Below are positions 16,726-25,586 of a stretch of 64,000 nucleotides of DNA, piece after piece. The stretch's first letter is position 1, and every line of letters begins with the position of its first letter. The stretch is from Rhizobiales bacterium GAS188 (GTDB lineage Bacteria; Pseudomonadota; Alphaproteobacteria; Rhizobiales; Beijerinckiaceae). The DNA lies in the NCBI GenBank assembly GCA_900104855.1, contig FNSS01000001.1, forward strand, positions 2,976,001-3,040,000. The letters run 5' to 3'. Under the pieces are notes generated by a model, which saw nothing but the letters and a program-made list of their open reading frames with translations, made no database searches and was not told the origin of the DNA. Position numbers and translations under genes: made by a program.

Positions 16726-17850
16726 ATGATTCGTGTTCTTGGCATCGAGACGAGCTGCGACGAGACGGCCGCCGCCGTGGTCGCGCTCAATGACGACGGC
16801 AGCCGGCAGATCCTCGCTAATGAGGTGCTGTCGCAGATCGCCGCGCATGCGCCCTATGGCGGCGTGGTGCCTGAGATCGCGGCCCGCCATCATGTCGAGG
16901 CCCTCGACCAGATCGTCGCCCGGGCGCTGGCCACCGCCAAGCTCGCCCTCAAGGACGTCGATGCCGTCGCGGTCGCGGCCGGACCGGGCCTGATCGGTGG
17001 GCTGATCGTCGGCGTCACCACGGCGAAGACCTTGGCGCTCGTGGCCAAGAAGCCGTTCATCGCCGTCAACCATCTCGAGGCCCATGCGCTCACCGCCAGG
17101 CTGACGCATGCGGTCGCATTCCCGTTCCTGCTGCTGCTCGCCTCCGGTGGCCACACCGCGCTCGTAGCCGCTCGCGACGTCGGCGACTATGTGCGTCTCG
17201 GCTCGACCATCGACGATGCTATCGGCGAGGCCTTCGACAAGGCCGCGAAACTGCTCGGACTTCCCTATCCGGGAGGTCCGTCAGTCGAGAAGGCCGCCGA
17301 GACGGGCGATGCCGAGCGCTTCGACCTGCCGCGCCCGCTGATCGGCAGGCCGGGCTGCGATTTCTCGCTGTCCGGGCTCAAGACGGCCCTGCGCCTCGCC
17401 TCCGAGCGCATCCAGCCCTTGACCGCGACCGACATCGCCGATCTCTGCGCCTCCTTCCAGGCGGCGATCGTGGATGTGGTGGACGATCGGACACGGCGCG
17501 GCCTGCAGGCCTTCGCGCAGATCGCCGGTAAATCTTTGGGTGCCAAGTCCTTAGCTGCCAAGTCCTTAGCTGCGAAGCCTTCGGCCCTCGTGGTTGCGGG
17601 CGGCGTCGCTGCCAATGGCCCGCTGCGCCAGGTCCTGTCGCGGCTTGCGGCGGAAGCAGGCCTCAAATTCGTGGCGCCGCCCCTCGAGCTTTGCGGCGAC
17701 AATGCCGCAATGATCGCCTGGGCCGGCATCGAGCGGCTGCGGCGGGGCCTCGTCGACGATCTCACGGCGCCAGCGCGCGCCCGTTGGCCGCTCGGCGAGG
17801 AGATCGAGCGTCGCGCCCCGAATGCCGCACGAGAAGCCGCACCGGGATGA
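16726..17850 (+). CDS. tsaD: tRNA N6-adenosine threonylcarbamoyltransferase
   Basis: Transfers the threonylcarbamoyl group to A37 of ANN-decoding tRNAs with TsaB and TsaE. The 374-aa protein shows [14 protein letters not shown] at the N-terminus, the metal ligands in ARHHVEAL and [18 protein letters not shown], and [11 protein letters not shown] near the C-terminus. An odd feature is a stretch of three 15-bp units at 17530-17574 encoding [15 protein letters not shown] before [10 protein letters not shown], in a region usually shorter. It is followed by gpsA, its usual partner. Confidence 0.96.
   Translation: MIRVLGIETSCDETAAAVVALNDDGSRQILANEVLSQIAAHAPYGGVVPEIAARHHVEALDQIVARALATAKLALKDVDAVAVAAGPGLIGGLIVGVTTAKTLALVAKKPFIAVNHLEAHALTARLTHAVAFPFLLLLASGGHTALVAARDVGDYVRLGSTIDDAIGEAFDKAAKLLGLPYPGGPSVEKAAETGDAERFDLPRPLIGRPGCDFSLSGLKTALRLASERIQPLTATDIADLCASFQAAIVDVVDDRTRRGLQAFAQIAGKSLGAKSLAAKSLAAKPSALVVAGGVAANGPLRQVLSRLAAEAGLKFVAPPLELCGDNAAMIAWAGIERLRRGLVDDLTAPARARWPLGEEIERRAPNAAREAAPG
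17530..17574 (+). repeat. 15-bp tandem repeat, three units, inside tsaD
   Basis: Units AAATCTTTGGGTGCC, AAGTCCTTAGCTGCC and AAGTCCTTAGCTGCG are in frame. The last two differ only at the final base. They lengthen a loop of TsaD by about 15 residues and use TCC/TTA codons unlike the GC-rich surroundings. Confidence 0.85.
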
Positions 17851-17884
17851 AGCACTCCGAATGCCTCAGGCGCCAGGGCGCCTC

Positions 17885-17908
17885 CCTTCTCCCGCAGGCG
17901 GGAGAAGG
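17885..17908. terminator. Strong hairpin between tsaD and gpsA
   Basis: CCTTCTCCCGC-AG-GCGGGAGAAGG forms an 11-bp perfect stem. No T-run follows, so it is either a weak terminator, an mRNA-stabilising structure or a relic of a palindromic repeat. Confidence 0.4.
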
Positions 17909-17950
17909 AGACGCGCCCGGCGACCGGTTCCCGTCAGACACGGCCGCCTG

Positions 17951-18943
17951 ATGCGCGATTTTGCGACACTTGGCGTCGTCGGGGCCGGCGCCTGGGGCAC
18001 AGCGCTCGCCAATGCGGCGGCACGCGCCGATCGCCGCGTGCTCCTCTTTGCCCGGGACCCGGCGCAGGCCGAGGCCATGCGCCGCCTGCGCGAGAACGAG
18101 GCACGGCTACCTGGCCTTCGTCTCGATGCGGCGGTTGCGGCGACCTCCGATCTCGCTTTGCTCGCCGGCGTCGAAGCGCTCCTCGTCGCGGTGCCGGCCC
18201 AGGCGGTGCGCGGCGTCTGCGAAGCCCTTGCGGCGATCGTTGCCGAGCGCTGCCCGGTGATCATCTGCGCCAAGGGAATCGAGCGCGGCACACAAAGCTT
18301 CATGACCGATATCGTGGCACAAACCTTGCCGCGCGCCCTGCCGGCGGTCCTTTCGGGCCCGAGCTTCGCGGCCGATGTCGCGGCCGGCCTGCCGACCGCG
18401 GTGGTGATCGGGGCGCCGGAGCCGGACCTCGCCGCCGGCCTCGCCGAGGCCCTGTCGTCGCGCAGCTTGCGGCTCTACCACACGACCGATGCGCGCGGCG
18501 TCGAGATCGGCGGGGCCGGCAAGAACGTGCTCGCCATCGCGGCCGGCATGGTCGAGGGACGCGGCCTCGGCGACAGCGCCAAGGCGGCGCTGGTGGCGCG
18601 CGGCTTCGCGGAGCTGCGCCGTTTCGCCGCGGCCCATGGCGCGAGGCCCGAGACCCTGATGGGGCTGTCCGGCCTCGGCGATCTGATGCTCTCGGCCGCG
18701 ACCCCAAAATCGCGCAATTTCGCCTTCGGCCTGGCGCTCGGCCGCGGCGAGCCGCCGAACACCGCGACGCATGGCAAGCTCACCGAGGGGGCCTTCACGG
18801 CGAGTGTGCTGTGCGAGATGGCGCGGCGCGTCGGCATCGACATGCCGGTCAGCGAGGCGGTGGCTGCCATCCTCGATGCCAAGCTCTCGATCGATGCGGC
18901 CATCGACGACTTGATGAACCGCCCCGTGAGGTCCGAAGAATGA
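17951..18943 (+). CDS. gpsA: Glycerol-3-phosphate dehydrogenase [NAD(P)+]
   Basis: Reduces dihydroxyacetone phosphate to sn-glycerol 3-phosphate for phospholipid synthesis. The 330-aa protein has VVGAGAWGTALAN (nucleotide fold, about 9-21), VPAQAVRGVCEAL, CAKGIERGT, LSGPSFAADVAAG and GAGKNVLAIAAG with the catalytic lysine. A longer in-frame extension from 17822 reads through the hairpin and lacks family similarity, so ATG at 17951 is used. It overlaps the lipoprotein gene by 4 nt. Alphaproteobacterial relatives often show tsaD-gpsA followed by a small gene. Confidence 0.95.
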   Translation: MRDFATLGVVGAGAWGTALANAAARADRRVLLFARDPAQAEAMRRLRENEARLPGLRLDAAVAATSDLALLAGVEALLVAVPAQAVRGVCEALAAIVAERCPVIICAKGIERGTQSFMTDIVAQTLPRALPAVLSGPSFAADVAAGLPTAVVIGAPEPDLAAGLAEALSSRSLRLYHTTDARGVEIGGAGKNVLAIAAGMVEGRGLGDSAKAALVARGFAELRRFAAAHGARPETLMGLSGLGDLMLSAATPKSRNFAFGLALGRGEPPNTATHGKLTEGAFTASVLCEMARRVGIDMPVSEAVAAILDAKLSIDAAIDDLMNRPVRSEE

Positions 18944-19308
18944 GACGATCCATGTTCACCGCCCGTTTCCGCCTCGCCGCATGCGCGCTGCTGCTGGCAT
19001 TGGCGGGCTGCAACCAGACGGCCCAGGCGCCGCAGCCGCAAGCCGCCGCGGCGACGCCCGCAGGCTATGCCACCGAGCGCTACACGCCGGCGGGCTTCGC
19101 GCTGCCGAGCGGCAGCGGTTGCCAGGGCGACGTGTCGCGCTTCCGGGCCGTGATGAGCAATGACTATCAGACCGGCAATGTGAACCTGAGCGTCTACAAG
19201 CAGATCGGCGCCGAGATCGACCAGGCCGATCATGTCTGCGCCTCCGGCAATAGCGCCCAGGCGAGCGCCATGATCCACGCCACCAAGTCCAAATTCGGTT
19301 ATCCTTGA
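18940..19308 (+). CDS. Small lipoprotein of unknown function
   Basis: 122-aa protein with an N-terminal signal sequence ending in lipobox LAGC (about 18-21), then a linker rich in Ala, Pro and Gln and a compact domain with two cysteines (SGCQGDVSRF and DHVCASGNS) that could form a disulfide. The middle, VMSNDYQTGNVNLSVYKQI, resembles small conserved exported proteins of Rhizobiales, but I do not recognise a named family. The start overlaps the gpsA stop (ATGA). Confidence 0.8.
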   Translation: MRRSMFTARFRLAACALLLALAGCNQTAQAPQPQAAAATPAGYATERYTPAGFALPSGSGCQGDVSRFRAVMSNDYQTGNVNLSVYKQIGAEIDQADHVCASGNSAQASAMIHATKSKFGYP

Positions 19309-19366
19309 GCGAATGATGCGCGGTCAGCAGCAATCGACGCAAATGGTCGTTTTGGCGAGCCTCTCA

Positions 19367-19462
19367 ACTCGTCGTGGCCGGGCTTGTCCCGGCCATCCAC
19401 GCCTTCTTCGCGGCCGGTGCCGGCAGGCGTGGATGGCCGCAACAAGTGCGGCCATGACGAGA
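19367..19462. repeat. Repeat family C, inverted pair
   Basis: TCGTGGCCGGGCTTGTCCCGGCCATCCACGCC faces GGCGTGGATGGCCGCAACAAGTGCGGCCATGACGA. The same family occurs at 37199-37333, 41801-41910 and 53912-54081. Here it sits just upstream of hemC. Confidence 0.82.
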
Positions 19463-19473
19463 AAGCGTCGAGG

Positions 19474-20400
19474 ATGAGCGTCGTGATCAAACTCGGAACC
19501 CGCGGCAGCCCGCTTGCCCTCGCCCAGACGACGGAGCTGCGGGAGCGGCTGATCCAAACCGATTCGGCGCCCGCCGACATCATCGAGGTCGTGGTCATCC
19601 GCACCACGGGCGACCGCATCACCGATTGGGCGCTGGCGGAGGTCGGCGGCAAAGGCCTGTTCACCAAAGAGATCGACAAGGCGCTCATCGACCGGCGCAT
19701 CGACATCGCGGTGCATTCCGCCAAGGACCTGCCGACCATCCTGCCCCAGGAGCTCGCCATCGCGGGCTATCTGCCCCGTGAGGATGCGCGCGATGTCCTC
19801 ATCGCTCCGAGCTTCGGCAGCCTTGCGGCGCTGCCGATCGGCGCGCGCATCGGCACGGCCTCGGTGCGCCGCGAGGCGCAGCTCAAGAGGCTGCGTCCCG
19901 ACCTGACGGTCAGCCTGCTGCGCGGCAATGTCGAGACGCGCCTGCGCAAGCTCGCCGAAGGTGAATGCGACGCGACCCTGCTGGCGCTCGCAGGTCTCAA
20001 GCGGCTCGGTCTCGTCGACAGGGCGACGCAGATCCTCGACACCACAAGCTTCCTTCCGGCCGTCGGCCAGGGCGCCATCGCGCTGGTGATGCGGCGCGAC
20101 GATGCAGCCATCGCGGCGCGCCTCGCGCCCGTCCTCGATGCGCCGACCGCGACGGCGCTCGCCGCCGAGCGCGCCTTCCTCAATGAGCTTGAGGGCTCCT
20201 GCCGCACTCCGATTGCCGGCAATGCGCATGTGGAAGGGGCGAACCTGCTTTTCCGTGGCCTCGCCTTGCGCCAGGACGGCGCCGATGCGGTCGAGGTGGC
20301 GCGCCAAGGCGCCCCGCAGGATGCCGCAAGACTTGGCGCCGATGCGGCGGCCGAGCTGCTGGCACGCCTGCCCGCCGGGGTCCTCGCGGCGCGGGAATGA
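19474..20400 (+). CDS. hemC: Hydroxymethylbilane synthase (porphobilinogen deaminase)
   Basis: Joins four porphobilinogens into hydroxymethylbilane in haem synthesis. The 308-aa protein has IKLGTRGSPLALAQT, VHSAKDLPT, GTASVRREAQL, LLRGNVETRLRKL and the dipyrromethane-cofactor cysteine C243 in LEGSCRTPIAG. ATG at 19474 has GAGG close upstream. An earlier in-frame ATG at 19384 lies within the repeat and is unlikely. First gene of the hemC-hemD-mic60-hemY-hemF run. Confidence 0.97.
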   Translation: MSVVIKLGTRGSPLALAQTTELRERLIQTDSAPADIIEVVVIRTTGDRITDWALAEVGGKGLFTKEIDKALIDRRIDIAVHSAKDLPTILPQELAIAGYLPREDARDVLIAPSFGSLAALPIGARIGTASVRREAQLKRLRPDLTVSLLRGNVETRLRKLAEGECDATLLALAGLKRLGLVDRATQILDTTSFLPAVGQGAIALVMRRDDAAIAARLAPVLDAPTATALAAERAFLNELEGSCRTPIAGNAHVEGANLLFRGLALRQDGADAVEVARQGAPQDAARLGADAAAELLARLPAGVLAARE

Positions 20401-20461
20401 GCGGGAGACGCGACATCCTTCAGGTCTCGCCTGAGAGGGCCGATCGGAGGGCTGGTTCGGC

Positions 20462-21190
20462 GTGAAGATCCTTGTGCTCCGTCCGCAACCTGCCGCGGCG
20501 CGCACCGCGCGGGCGCTCGCGCGGTCGGGGCATGAGGCGATCATTGCGCCGCTCATCGTCATTGCGCCCGCGCCCGGGAGCCGGCTCTTGCCGCTTCCCG
20601 CCGATTCGACTTATGCGGCCGTGATTGCCGCGAGCGCCAATGCGCTGGCGATGCTCGACGCCGAAAGCAGCGCCAGGCTCGCCGGCCTGCCGGCGCTGCT
20701 GGTCGGCGCCCGCACGGCGCGCGCCGCCGCGGCGATCGGCTTGCGGCCCCTGGCGCCGGCCTTCCGCACGGCCCGTGAGCTCGCCGCCGCCCTCCCCGAC
20801 CTGCCGTTGCGCGGGCCTCTCCTCTATCTGACGGGTCACGACCGACGTCCCGAGATCGAAACAGCGCTGCGGCAAGGTCGCTACGCCTTCACGCTTGCCG
20901 AGGTCTACTCGGCCGATATCGCGCCTCGCCTGCCCCCCATCGCCGAAACGGCCTTGCGCCAGGCCGGTCTCGACGCCGTTCTGCATTATTCGGCGCGTTC
21001 GGCCACGGCCTATATCGGGCTTGCCCGCGAGGCCGGCGTGCTGGATCAGGCCCTCACGCCGCTTCAGCTCTGTCTGTCCGCGGAGGTCGCTCAGGTTCTC
21101 CTCGCGGCGGGCGCCTCGCGCGTCGAGATTCCCGCCTCGCCCGACGAAGCGCATCTCCTGGCGCTGCTCGGGAGCCCATCCGGGCCTTGA
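20462..21190 (+). CDS. hemD: Uroporphyrinogen-III synthase
   Basis: Cyclises hydroxymethylbilane with inversion of ring D. The 242-aa size fits. The family is poorly conserved, but MKILVLRPQPAAARTARAL, VGARTARAA, LYLTGHDRRPEIETAL and AVLHYSARSATAYI match the HemD pattern, and the position after hemC supports it. The start codon is GTG at 20462. Confidence 0.9.
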   Translation: MKILVLRPQPAAARTARALARSGHEAIIAPLIVIAPAPGSRLLPLPADSTYAAVIAASANALAMLDAESSARLAGLPALLVGARTARAAAAIGLRPLAPAFRTARELAAALPDLPLRGPLLYLTGHDRRPEIETALRQGRYAFTLAEVYSADIAPRLPPIAETALRQAGLDAVLHYSARSATAYIGLAREAGVLDQALTPLQLCLSAEVAQVLLAAGASRVEIPASPDEAHLLALLGSPSGP

Positions 21191-21381
21191 GGCGAAGCTT
21201 TCAGATGGAAGCCTGCAAGGCCTGCTCAGCCCCTTGCCCCCAAGGATCCTTGACCAATCCTTGACCGAAAGGCCCTTGCTCCTTTGCCGCAATTCTTGCA
21301 ATCGAGACGTCTAGGGTCGGTTGCGGACCATTCCCGGCGGGGCATGGCTGTCCGCGGCAGGCCAGAACAGGTGATCCTTGC

Positions 21382-22872
21382 ATGAGCGATACGGATCGAC
21401 GCGGCTCATCCTCGGGAGCGGATGCCCAGAAGCCTCGGCAGCGTCGCGGCCGTGCCTCGGCCGCCGCCGAAACATCCGCCAATCCTGAACCCGCCAATCC
21501 TGAAGGCGAGACGCTGCCGTCCCCGGCCGAGATTGCGGCACAAGAGGCCGCACCAATGCCGGGCCTGGTTGCCGAGGGCCAAGAAGCAGAGAAGCCGACA
21601 GAGAAGCCGGAACAGAAGCCGGCAGAGGATCTGGAAGATGCCGCTCGGCCGCTCGCAGAGCAGGCGATCGACACAGAGCGTCTCGTCGGTCAATCATTTG
21701 CCGATCAGTCAGTTGCCGAGCCGATCGTGGCGCAAGCCACATCGGAAGCCGGCTCGCAATCGCCCTGGAGCGCCGCCGGCCGCGAGGCTTCGCCGCCTGT
21801 CCAGGCAGCGCAATCTCAACCGTATGGCGAGCGCGGCCGCTCGCTGGCGCTTGCCGCATTGGCGCTGTCCATCCTCTTGCCCGCTGTGCTCTACGGTTAC
21901 CTCTCGATGAGCGGCGCGCTCGATCGCGACGATAGCCGTCTCGCGCGACTGGAAAGCTCGGTTGCGACCTTGCGCGCCGCGCCGCCAGCCAAGCCTGAGA
22001 TCGCCAACCCCGAGATCGTGAAACCCGAGGTCACGCGCGCCGATTTGGACAAGCTTGGCGTCCGCATCGACACGCTCGAGAAGACGGTGACGGCGCTGCG
22101 CCAACGCCCTGAGAGCCCGGCCGCCGCCGCTCCGGCGCCGTCGCCTGCCCCGCTTGCGGCCGAGATCCAGGCAGCGACGCGCGACGCCAAGGATGCGCTC
22201 GAGCAGGCCAAAGCGGCGTCGGCCTCGGCCGGGTCCGCGCAAGCGGCTCTGGCGCGGCTGGCGACGCTCGACGCCAGGGTCGAGGGGTTGGAGAAATTGA
22301 TCGCCAATGTCGAGAAACTGGCCTCGACCCGACCCAAGGATGCCGCGAACGCGCCCTCGATCCTGGTGATGGCGCGCGCCGTCGCCACCGATCTCGGCTC
22401 CAACCTGCCTTATGGGGGCGAGCTCGACGCCCTCGCCCGGCTCGGCGCCGATCCGAAATCCGTCGAGGCCTTGCGGCCTTTCGCCGACAAAGGAGCGCCG
22501 TCTCCGGCCGCTCTCGCGGCGGATTTCCAGGGCGAGCTCAACGCGGCGCGCGCCAAGGTCGCCGACGCGGTGGTGCCCACTTCGCTTTGGGACCGCAGCA
22601 TGGCGATGCTCGGCCGGCTGGTGCGCGTGCGGCGCATCGGCGCCGACGAACCGGGCACGCCCGCCGCGACCGTCGAAAACGCCTTGACGCGTGGTGACAT
22701 TGCGGCCGCCCGCGATGCCTGGAATGCCTTGCCGGTTTTCGAGAAAGGCGCGACCCCGGCCTCAGGCGCCCGCATCACGGCGCTCGCCAATGCCCATGAC
22801 GCGGCGCGTCGCATCGGCGCCGATGCGCTCGAGGCGATGCGGCGCGCCGGCACAGCCGGCAGCGGCGGGTGA
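21382..22872 (+). CDS. Mitofilin/Mic60-like inner-membrane protein (COG4223 type)
   Basis: Alphaproteobacteria encode a Mic60 homologue next to hem genes that is thought to shape the inner membrane and contact the outer membrane. This 496-aa protein fits that architecture. It has an acidic, Pro/Ala/Glu-rich cytoplasmic head (1-150), one membrane segment (about 154-176, LALAALALSILLPAVLYGYL), a coiled-coil (about 185-310, with SRLARLESSVATL and RVEGLEKLIANVEKL) and a C-terminal mitofilin-like domain with PYGGELDALARLG and AVVPTSLWDRSMAMLGRLVRVRRIG. It overlaps hemY by 4 nt. Function is from family and position. Confidence 0.85.
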   Translation: MSDTDRRGSSSGADAQKPRQRRGRASAAAETSANPEPANPEGETLPSPAEIAAQEAAPMPGLVAEGQEAEKPTEKPEQKPAEDLEDAARPLAEQAIDTERLVGQSFADQSVAEPIVAQATSEAGSQSPWSAAGREASPPVQAAQSQPYGERGRSLALAALALSILLPAVLYGYLSMSGALDRDDSRLARLESSVATLRAAPPAKPEIANPEIVKPEVTRADLDKLGVRIDTLEKTVTALRQRPESPAAAAPAPSPAPLAAEIQAATRDAKDALEQAKAASASAGSAQAALARLATLDARVEGLEKLIANVEKLASTRPKDAANAPSILVMARAVATDLGSNLPYGGELDALARLGADPKSVEALRPFADKGAPSPAALAADFQGELNAARAKVADAVVPTSLWDRSMAMLGRLVRVRRIGADEPGTPAATVENALTRGDIAAARDAWNALPVFEKGATPASGARITALANAHDAARRIGADALEAMRRAGTAGSGG

Positions 22873-24518
22873 GCGCGATGTTTCGGGTCATTGCGTTCCT
22901 CATCATCGTTGCGGCGGCGGCGCTTCTCTACGTCTTTGCCCTCGACCATTATGGCGCCGTGTCGGTCTCTCTCGGCCAGTGGGAAATCAAAACCCCGCTC
23001 GCCTTCGCGGTCGCGGCATTGCTCGCTTTCGCGGTCGTCCTCTATGTGCTGGTCCGCCTGTTCGCGTTGCTGCTGCGGCTGCCCTTCGCGACCTTCGCGC
23101 TGTCACGCTCGCGCCGCAAAGCCAAGGCGAATGCGGCGATCTCCAAGGGGCTGGTCGCGGTCGCCTCGGGAGATTTGAACGCCGCGGCACGTCATGCCCA
23201 GGCGGCCGAGAGGCTGGCCGGCCATGAGCCGCTCGCTCTCCTGCTCAAGGCGCAGGCGGCGCAGCTGCACGGCAATCGCGTCGCCGCCAAGGATGCCTTC
23301 GCCCGCATGGCCGAGATCACCGATACGCGAGGGCTCGGCCTGCGCGGCCTCTTCGTCGAGGCGCGGCGCCGCGGCGATGGCGCCGCCGCGCACCAACACG
23401 CGGTCGCGGCCGCGCAGCTCGACGTGTTCCTGCCCTGGGCCCATGAGGCGACCCTCGTCGCCCAATGCCAGGCGCGCGACTGGATGGCGGCACTGGCGAC
23501 GCTCGAGCGCAATCATCGACTGGGCGCCATGGATGCGGGCGAGATGCGCCGCGCCAAGGCGGCCCTGCTCACGGCGCGCGCGCTCGATCTGCGCCGCACC
23601 GAACCGAAGGAGGCGCTGAGGGCGGCGCTGAATGCCCTCAAGATCGACCAGGCCCTGACGCCGGCCGCGACCGCGGCGGCCCGGCTGCTGGCGGCGGACG
23701 GGCAGCAACGCAAGGCCTCACGCATCGTCGAGACCGCCTGGCGGCTCGCGCCTCATCCGGATCTCGCCGAGGCCTATCTCGGCTTGCGCCCGAACCTCTC
23801 GGCGGCCGAGCGCCTGAAGCAGGTATCGCGGCTCGTCGCCATGAAGCCGGAGCATGAGGAGGCCGCGGCGGCGCTCGCGCAAGCAGCGCTGGCGGCGCGC
23901 GAATTCGCCAAGGCCCGCGCGGCGCTCGCGCCCTTGGCCGATAAGCGGCCGACCGCGCGCATCTGCCTGTTGATGGCCGAGATCGAGGAGGCCGAGAACG
24001 GCATGACCGGCCTTGCCCGCGAATGGCTGGGACGCGCCGCGCATGCGTCGCGCGATCCGGCCTGGATCGCCGACGGGATCATCTCGCCGCAATGGCTGCC
24101 GGTGGCGCCGGAAAGCGGCCGCATCGGCGGCTTTGCCTGGGAGCATCCGGCCGAGCTGCCCGCGGCGGTCGGCAGCGCCAATCTCCCCGCACCGATCGCC
24201 GCGCCGCGGCCGCCTTCACCTTCCGATGGCTTGGCCGACCGCGCGGCCGAGCTCTCGATCCCTGCGGGGCGCGCCGGCAACGGGCCGCAGCGCCCGGCCG
24301 ATGCGCCGGCCGAAACGCCGCTTCTCGCTGCCCCGATCGCTGCCAGCTTTGCTGCCGATCGGCCGGCCCCGGCGGCGGAGCGGGGCGTAGCGGCCGCGGT
24401 TGCCGCCGCGCCGGCGAAGATCGAGACTGTCGCCTTTCCGCTGGAACGAGCGCCCGATGACCCGGGCGCCGGGCCGCCGCCCCGCGAGAAGGGGTTTTGG
24501 AAGCGTCTGACCGAATGA
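22869..24518 (+). CDS. hemY: HemY-type membrane TPR protein
   Basis: 549-aa protein with two N-terminal membrane segments (about 5-25 and 43-66), the HemY_N domain, then alpha-helical TPR-like repeats to about 400 and a disordered Pro/Ala tail. It is not the protoporphyrinogen oxidase also called HemY. Proteobacterial HemY proteins are linked to haem synthesis by operon position, with a proposed scaffolding role. GTG at 22869 overlaps the stop of the Mic60-like gene. ATG at 22878 is an alternative. Confidence 0.88.
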   Translation: MSAMFRVIAFLIIVAAAALLYVFALDHYGAVSVSLGQWEIKTPLAFAVAALLAFAVVLYVLVRLFALLLRLPFATFALSRSRRKAKANAAISKGLVAVASGDLNAAARHAQAAERLAGHEPLALLLKAQAAQLHGNRVAAKDAFARMAEITDTRGLGLRGLFVEARRRGDGAAAHQHAVAAAQLDVFLPWAHEATLVAQCQARDWMAALATLERNHRLGAMDAGEMRRAKAALLTARALDLRRTEPKEALRAALNALKIDQALTPAATAAARLLAADGQQRKASRIVETAWRLAPHPDLAEAYLGLRPNLSAAERLKQVSRLVAMKPEHEEAAAALAQAALAAREFAKARAALAPLADKRPTARICLLMAEIEEAENGMTGLAREWLGRAAHASRDPAWIADGIISPQWLPVAPESGRIGGFAWEHPAELPAAVGSANLPAPIAAPRPPSPSDGLADRAAELSIPAGRAGNGPQRPADAPAETPLLAAPIAASFAADRPAPAAERGVAAAVAAAPAKIETVAFPLERAPDDPGAGPPPREKGFWKRLTE

Positions 24519-24555
24519 CGGCGATGCCATCTAGCCGCTGCGAGACCTCTCCCCG

Positions 24556-25467
24556 ATGAGCTTTCCGCGCCTTTCCGAGGATCCGCAGATCAAATCGCTC
24601 GCCGATGCCGCGAGCAGCTGGTTCGCGACGCTGCGCGACCGGCTCTGCGCCGAATTCGAGGCCATCGAGGATGAGGCGCAAGGCCCCTTCGCGCCGGGCG
24701 CGAGCGAGGCCGGGCGTTTCGTCCGCAAGCCCTGGCAGCGGCAACAGCATGACGGCTCGCCGGGCGGCGGCGGCGTCATGGCGATCCTGAAGGGCCGGGT
24801 CTTCGAAAAGGTGGGCGTGCATGTCTCGACCGTGCATGGTGCCTTCTCGCCGGAATTCGCCAAGCAGATGCCGGGCGCCGAGACGGATCCGCATTTTCTC
24901 GCGACCGGCGTTTCCCTGATCGCCCATCCCTGGAATCCGCATGCGCCGACCGCGCATATGAACACCCGCTTCGTGGTGACGACGAAGGCCTGGTTCGGGG
25001 GCGGCGCGGATCTCACACCGATGCTCGACCGCCGCAGGTCGCAAGGCCATCCCGATTCCATCGCCTTCCACGCCGCCATGAAGGCCGCCTGCGACGCCCA
25101 TGGCGATGTCGCCTCGCATGCGCGCTTCAAGGAATGGTGCGACGAGTATTTCTTCCTCAAGCATCGCGGCGAGCCGCGCGGCATCGGCGGCATCTTCTTC
25201 GACAATCTGTGGTCGGGCGACGGCGAAGCCGATCTCGCCTTCTCACGCGAGGTCGGAACGCGCTTCCTCGACGTCTATCCGCGCCTGTTGCGCGCAACGA
25301 TCGGGACGCCCTGGACCGAGGCCGAGCGCGACGAGCAGCTCATCCGGCGCGGCCGCTATGTGGAATTCAACCTGCTGCATGATCGCGGCACGATCTTCGG
25401 CCTGCGCACCGGGGGCAATGTCGAGGCGATCCTGTCCTCCTTGCCGCCGACCGTGAAATGGCCGTGA
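24556..25467 (+). CDS. hemF: Oxygen-dependent coproporphyrinogen-III oxidase
   Basis: Oxidatively decarboxylates coproporphyrinogen III to protoporphyrinogen IX. The 303-aa protein has the conserved [50 protein letters not shown] and [18 protein letters not shown]. It sits 38 nt after hemY, so this haem block carries an early and a late pathway step together. A repeat A copy follows before the convergent lipoprotein gene. Confidence 0.97.
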   Translation: MSFPRLSEDPQIKSLADAASSWFATLRDRLCAEFEAIEDEAQGPFAPGASEAGRFVRKPWQRQQHDGSPGGGGVMAILKGRVFEKVGVHVSTVHGAFSPEFAKQMPGAETDPHFLATGVSLIAHPWNPHAPTAHMNTRFVVTTKAWFGGGADLTPMLDRRRSQGHPDSIAFHAAMKAACDAHGDVASHARFKEWCDEYFFLKHRGEPRGIGGIFFDNLWSGDGEADLAFSREVGTRFLDVYPRLLRATIGTPWTEAERDEQLIRRGRYVEFNLLHDRGTIFGLRTGGNVEAILSSLPPTVKWP

Positions 25468-25489
25468 GCGAAGCGCCGGCCCCTTCCCT

Positions 25490-25577
25490 GGGACCGCGGG
25501 CGTCCCGCCCGCCCTTAAGACCGCGAGGCCGGCGTGCACCGCCGGGAAGAAAGGGCGACCGAGACGGTCGCGGTCCC
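25490..25577 (+). repeat. Repeat family A, full copy
   Basis: GGGACCGCGGGCGTCCCGCC to GAGACGGTCGCGGTCCC lies between the convergent hemF and the lipoprotein gene. It is a clean reference copy of the family with left arm, variable middle and right arm. Confidence 0.85.
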
Positions 25578-25586
25578 AGGAGCATC

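Noticed and set aside
19309-19473. Riboswitch or haem-responsive leader upstream of hemC
   Set aside because: The gap is mostly a repeat C inverted pair. No known riboswitch fold could be recognised.
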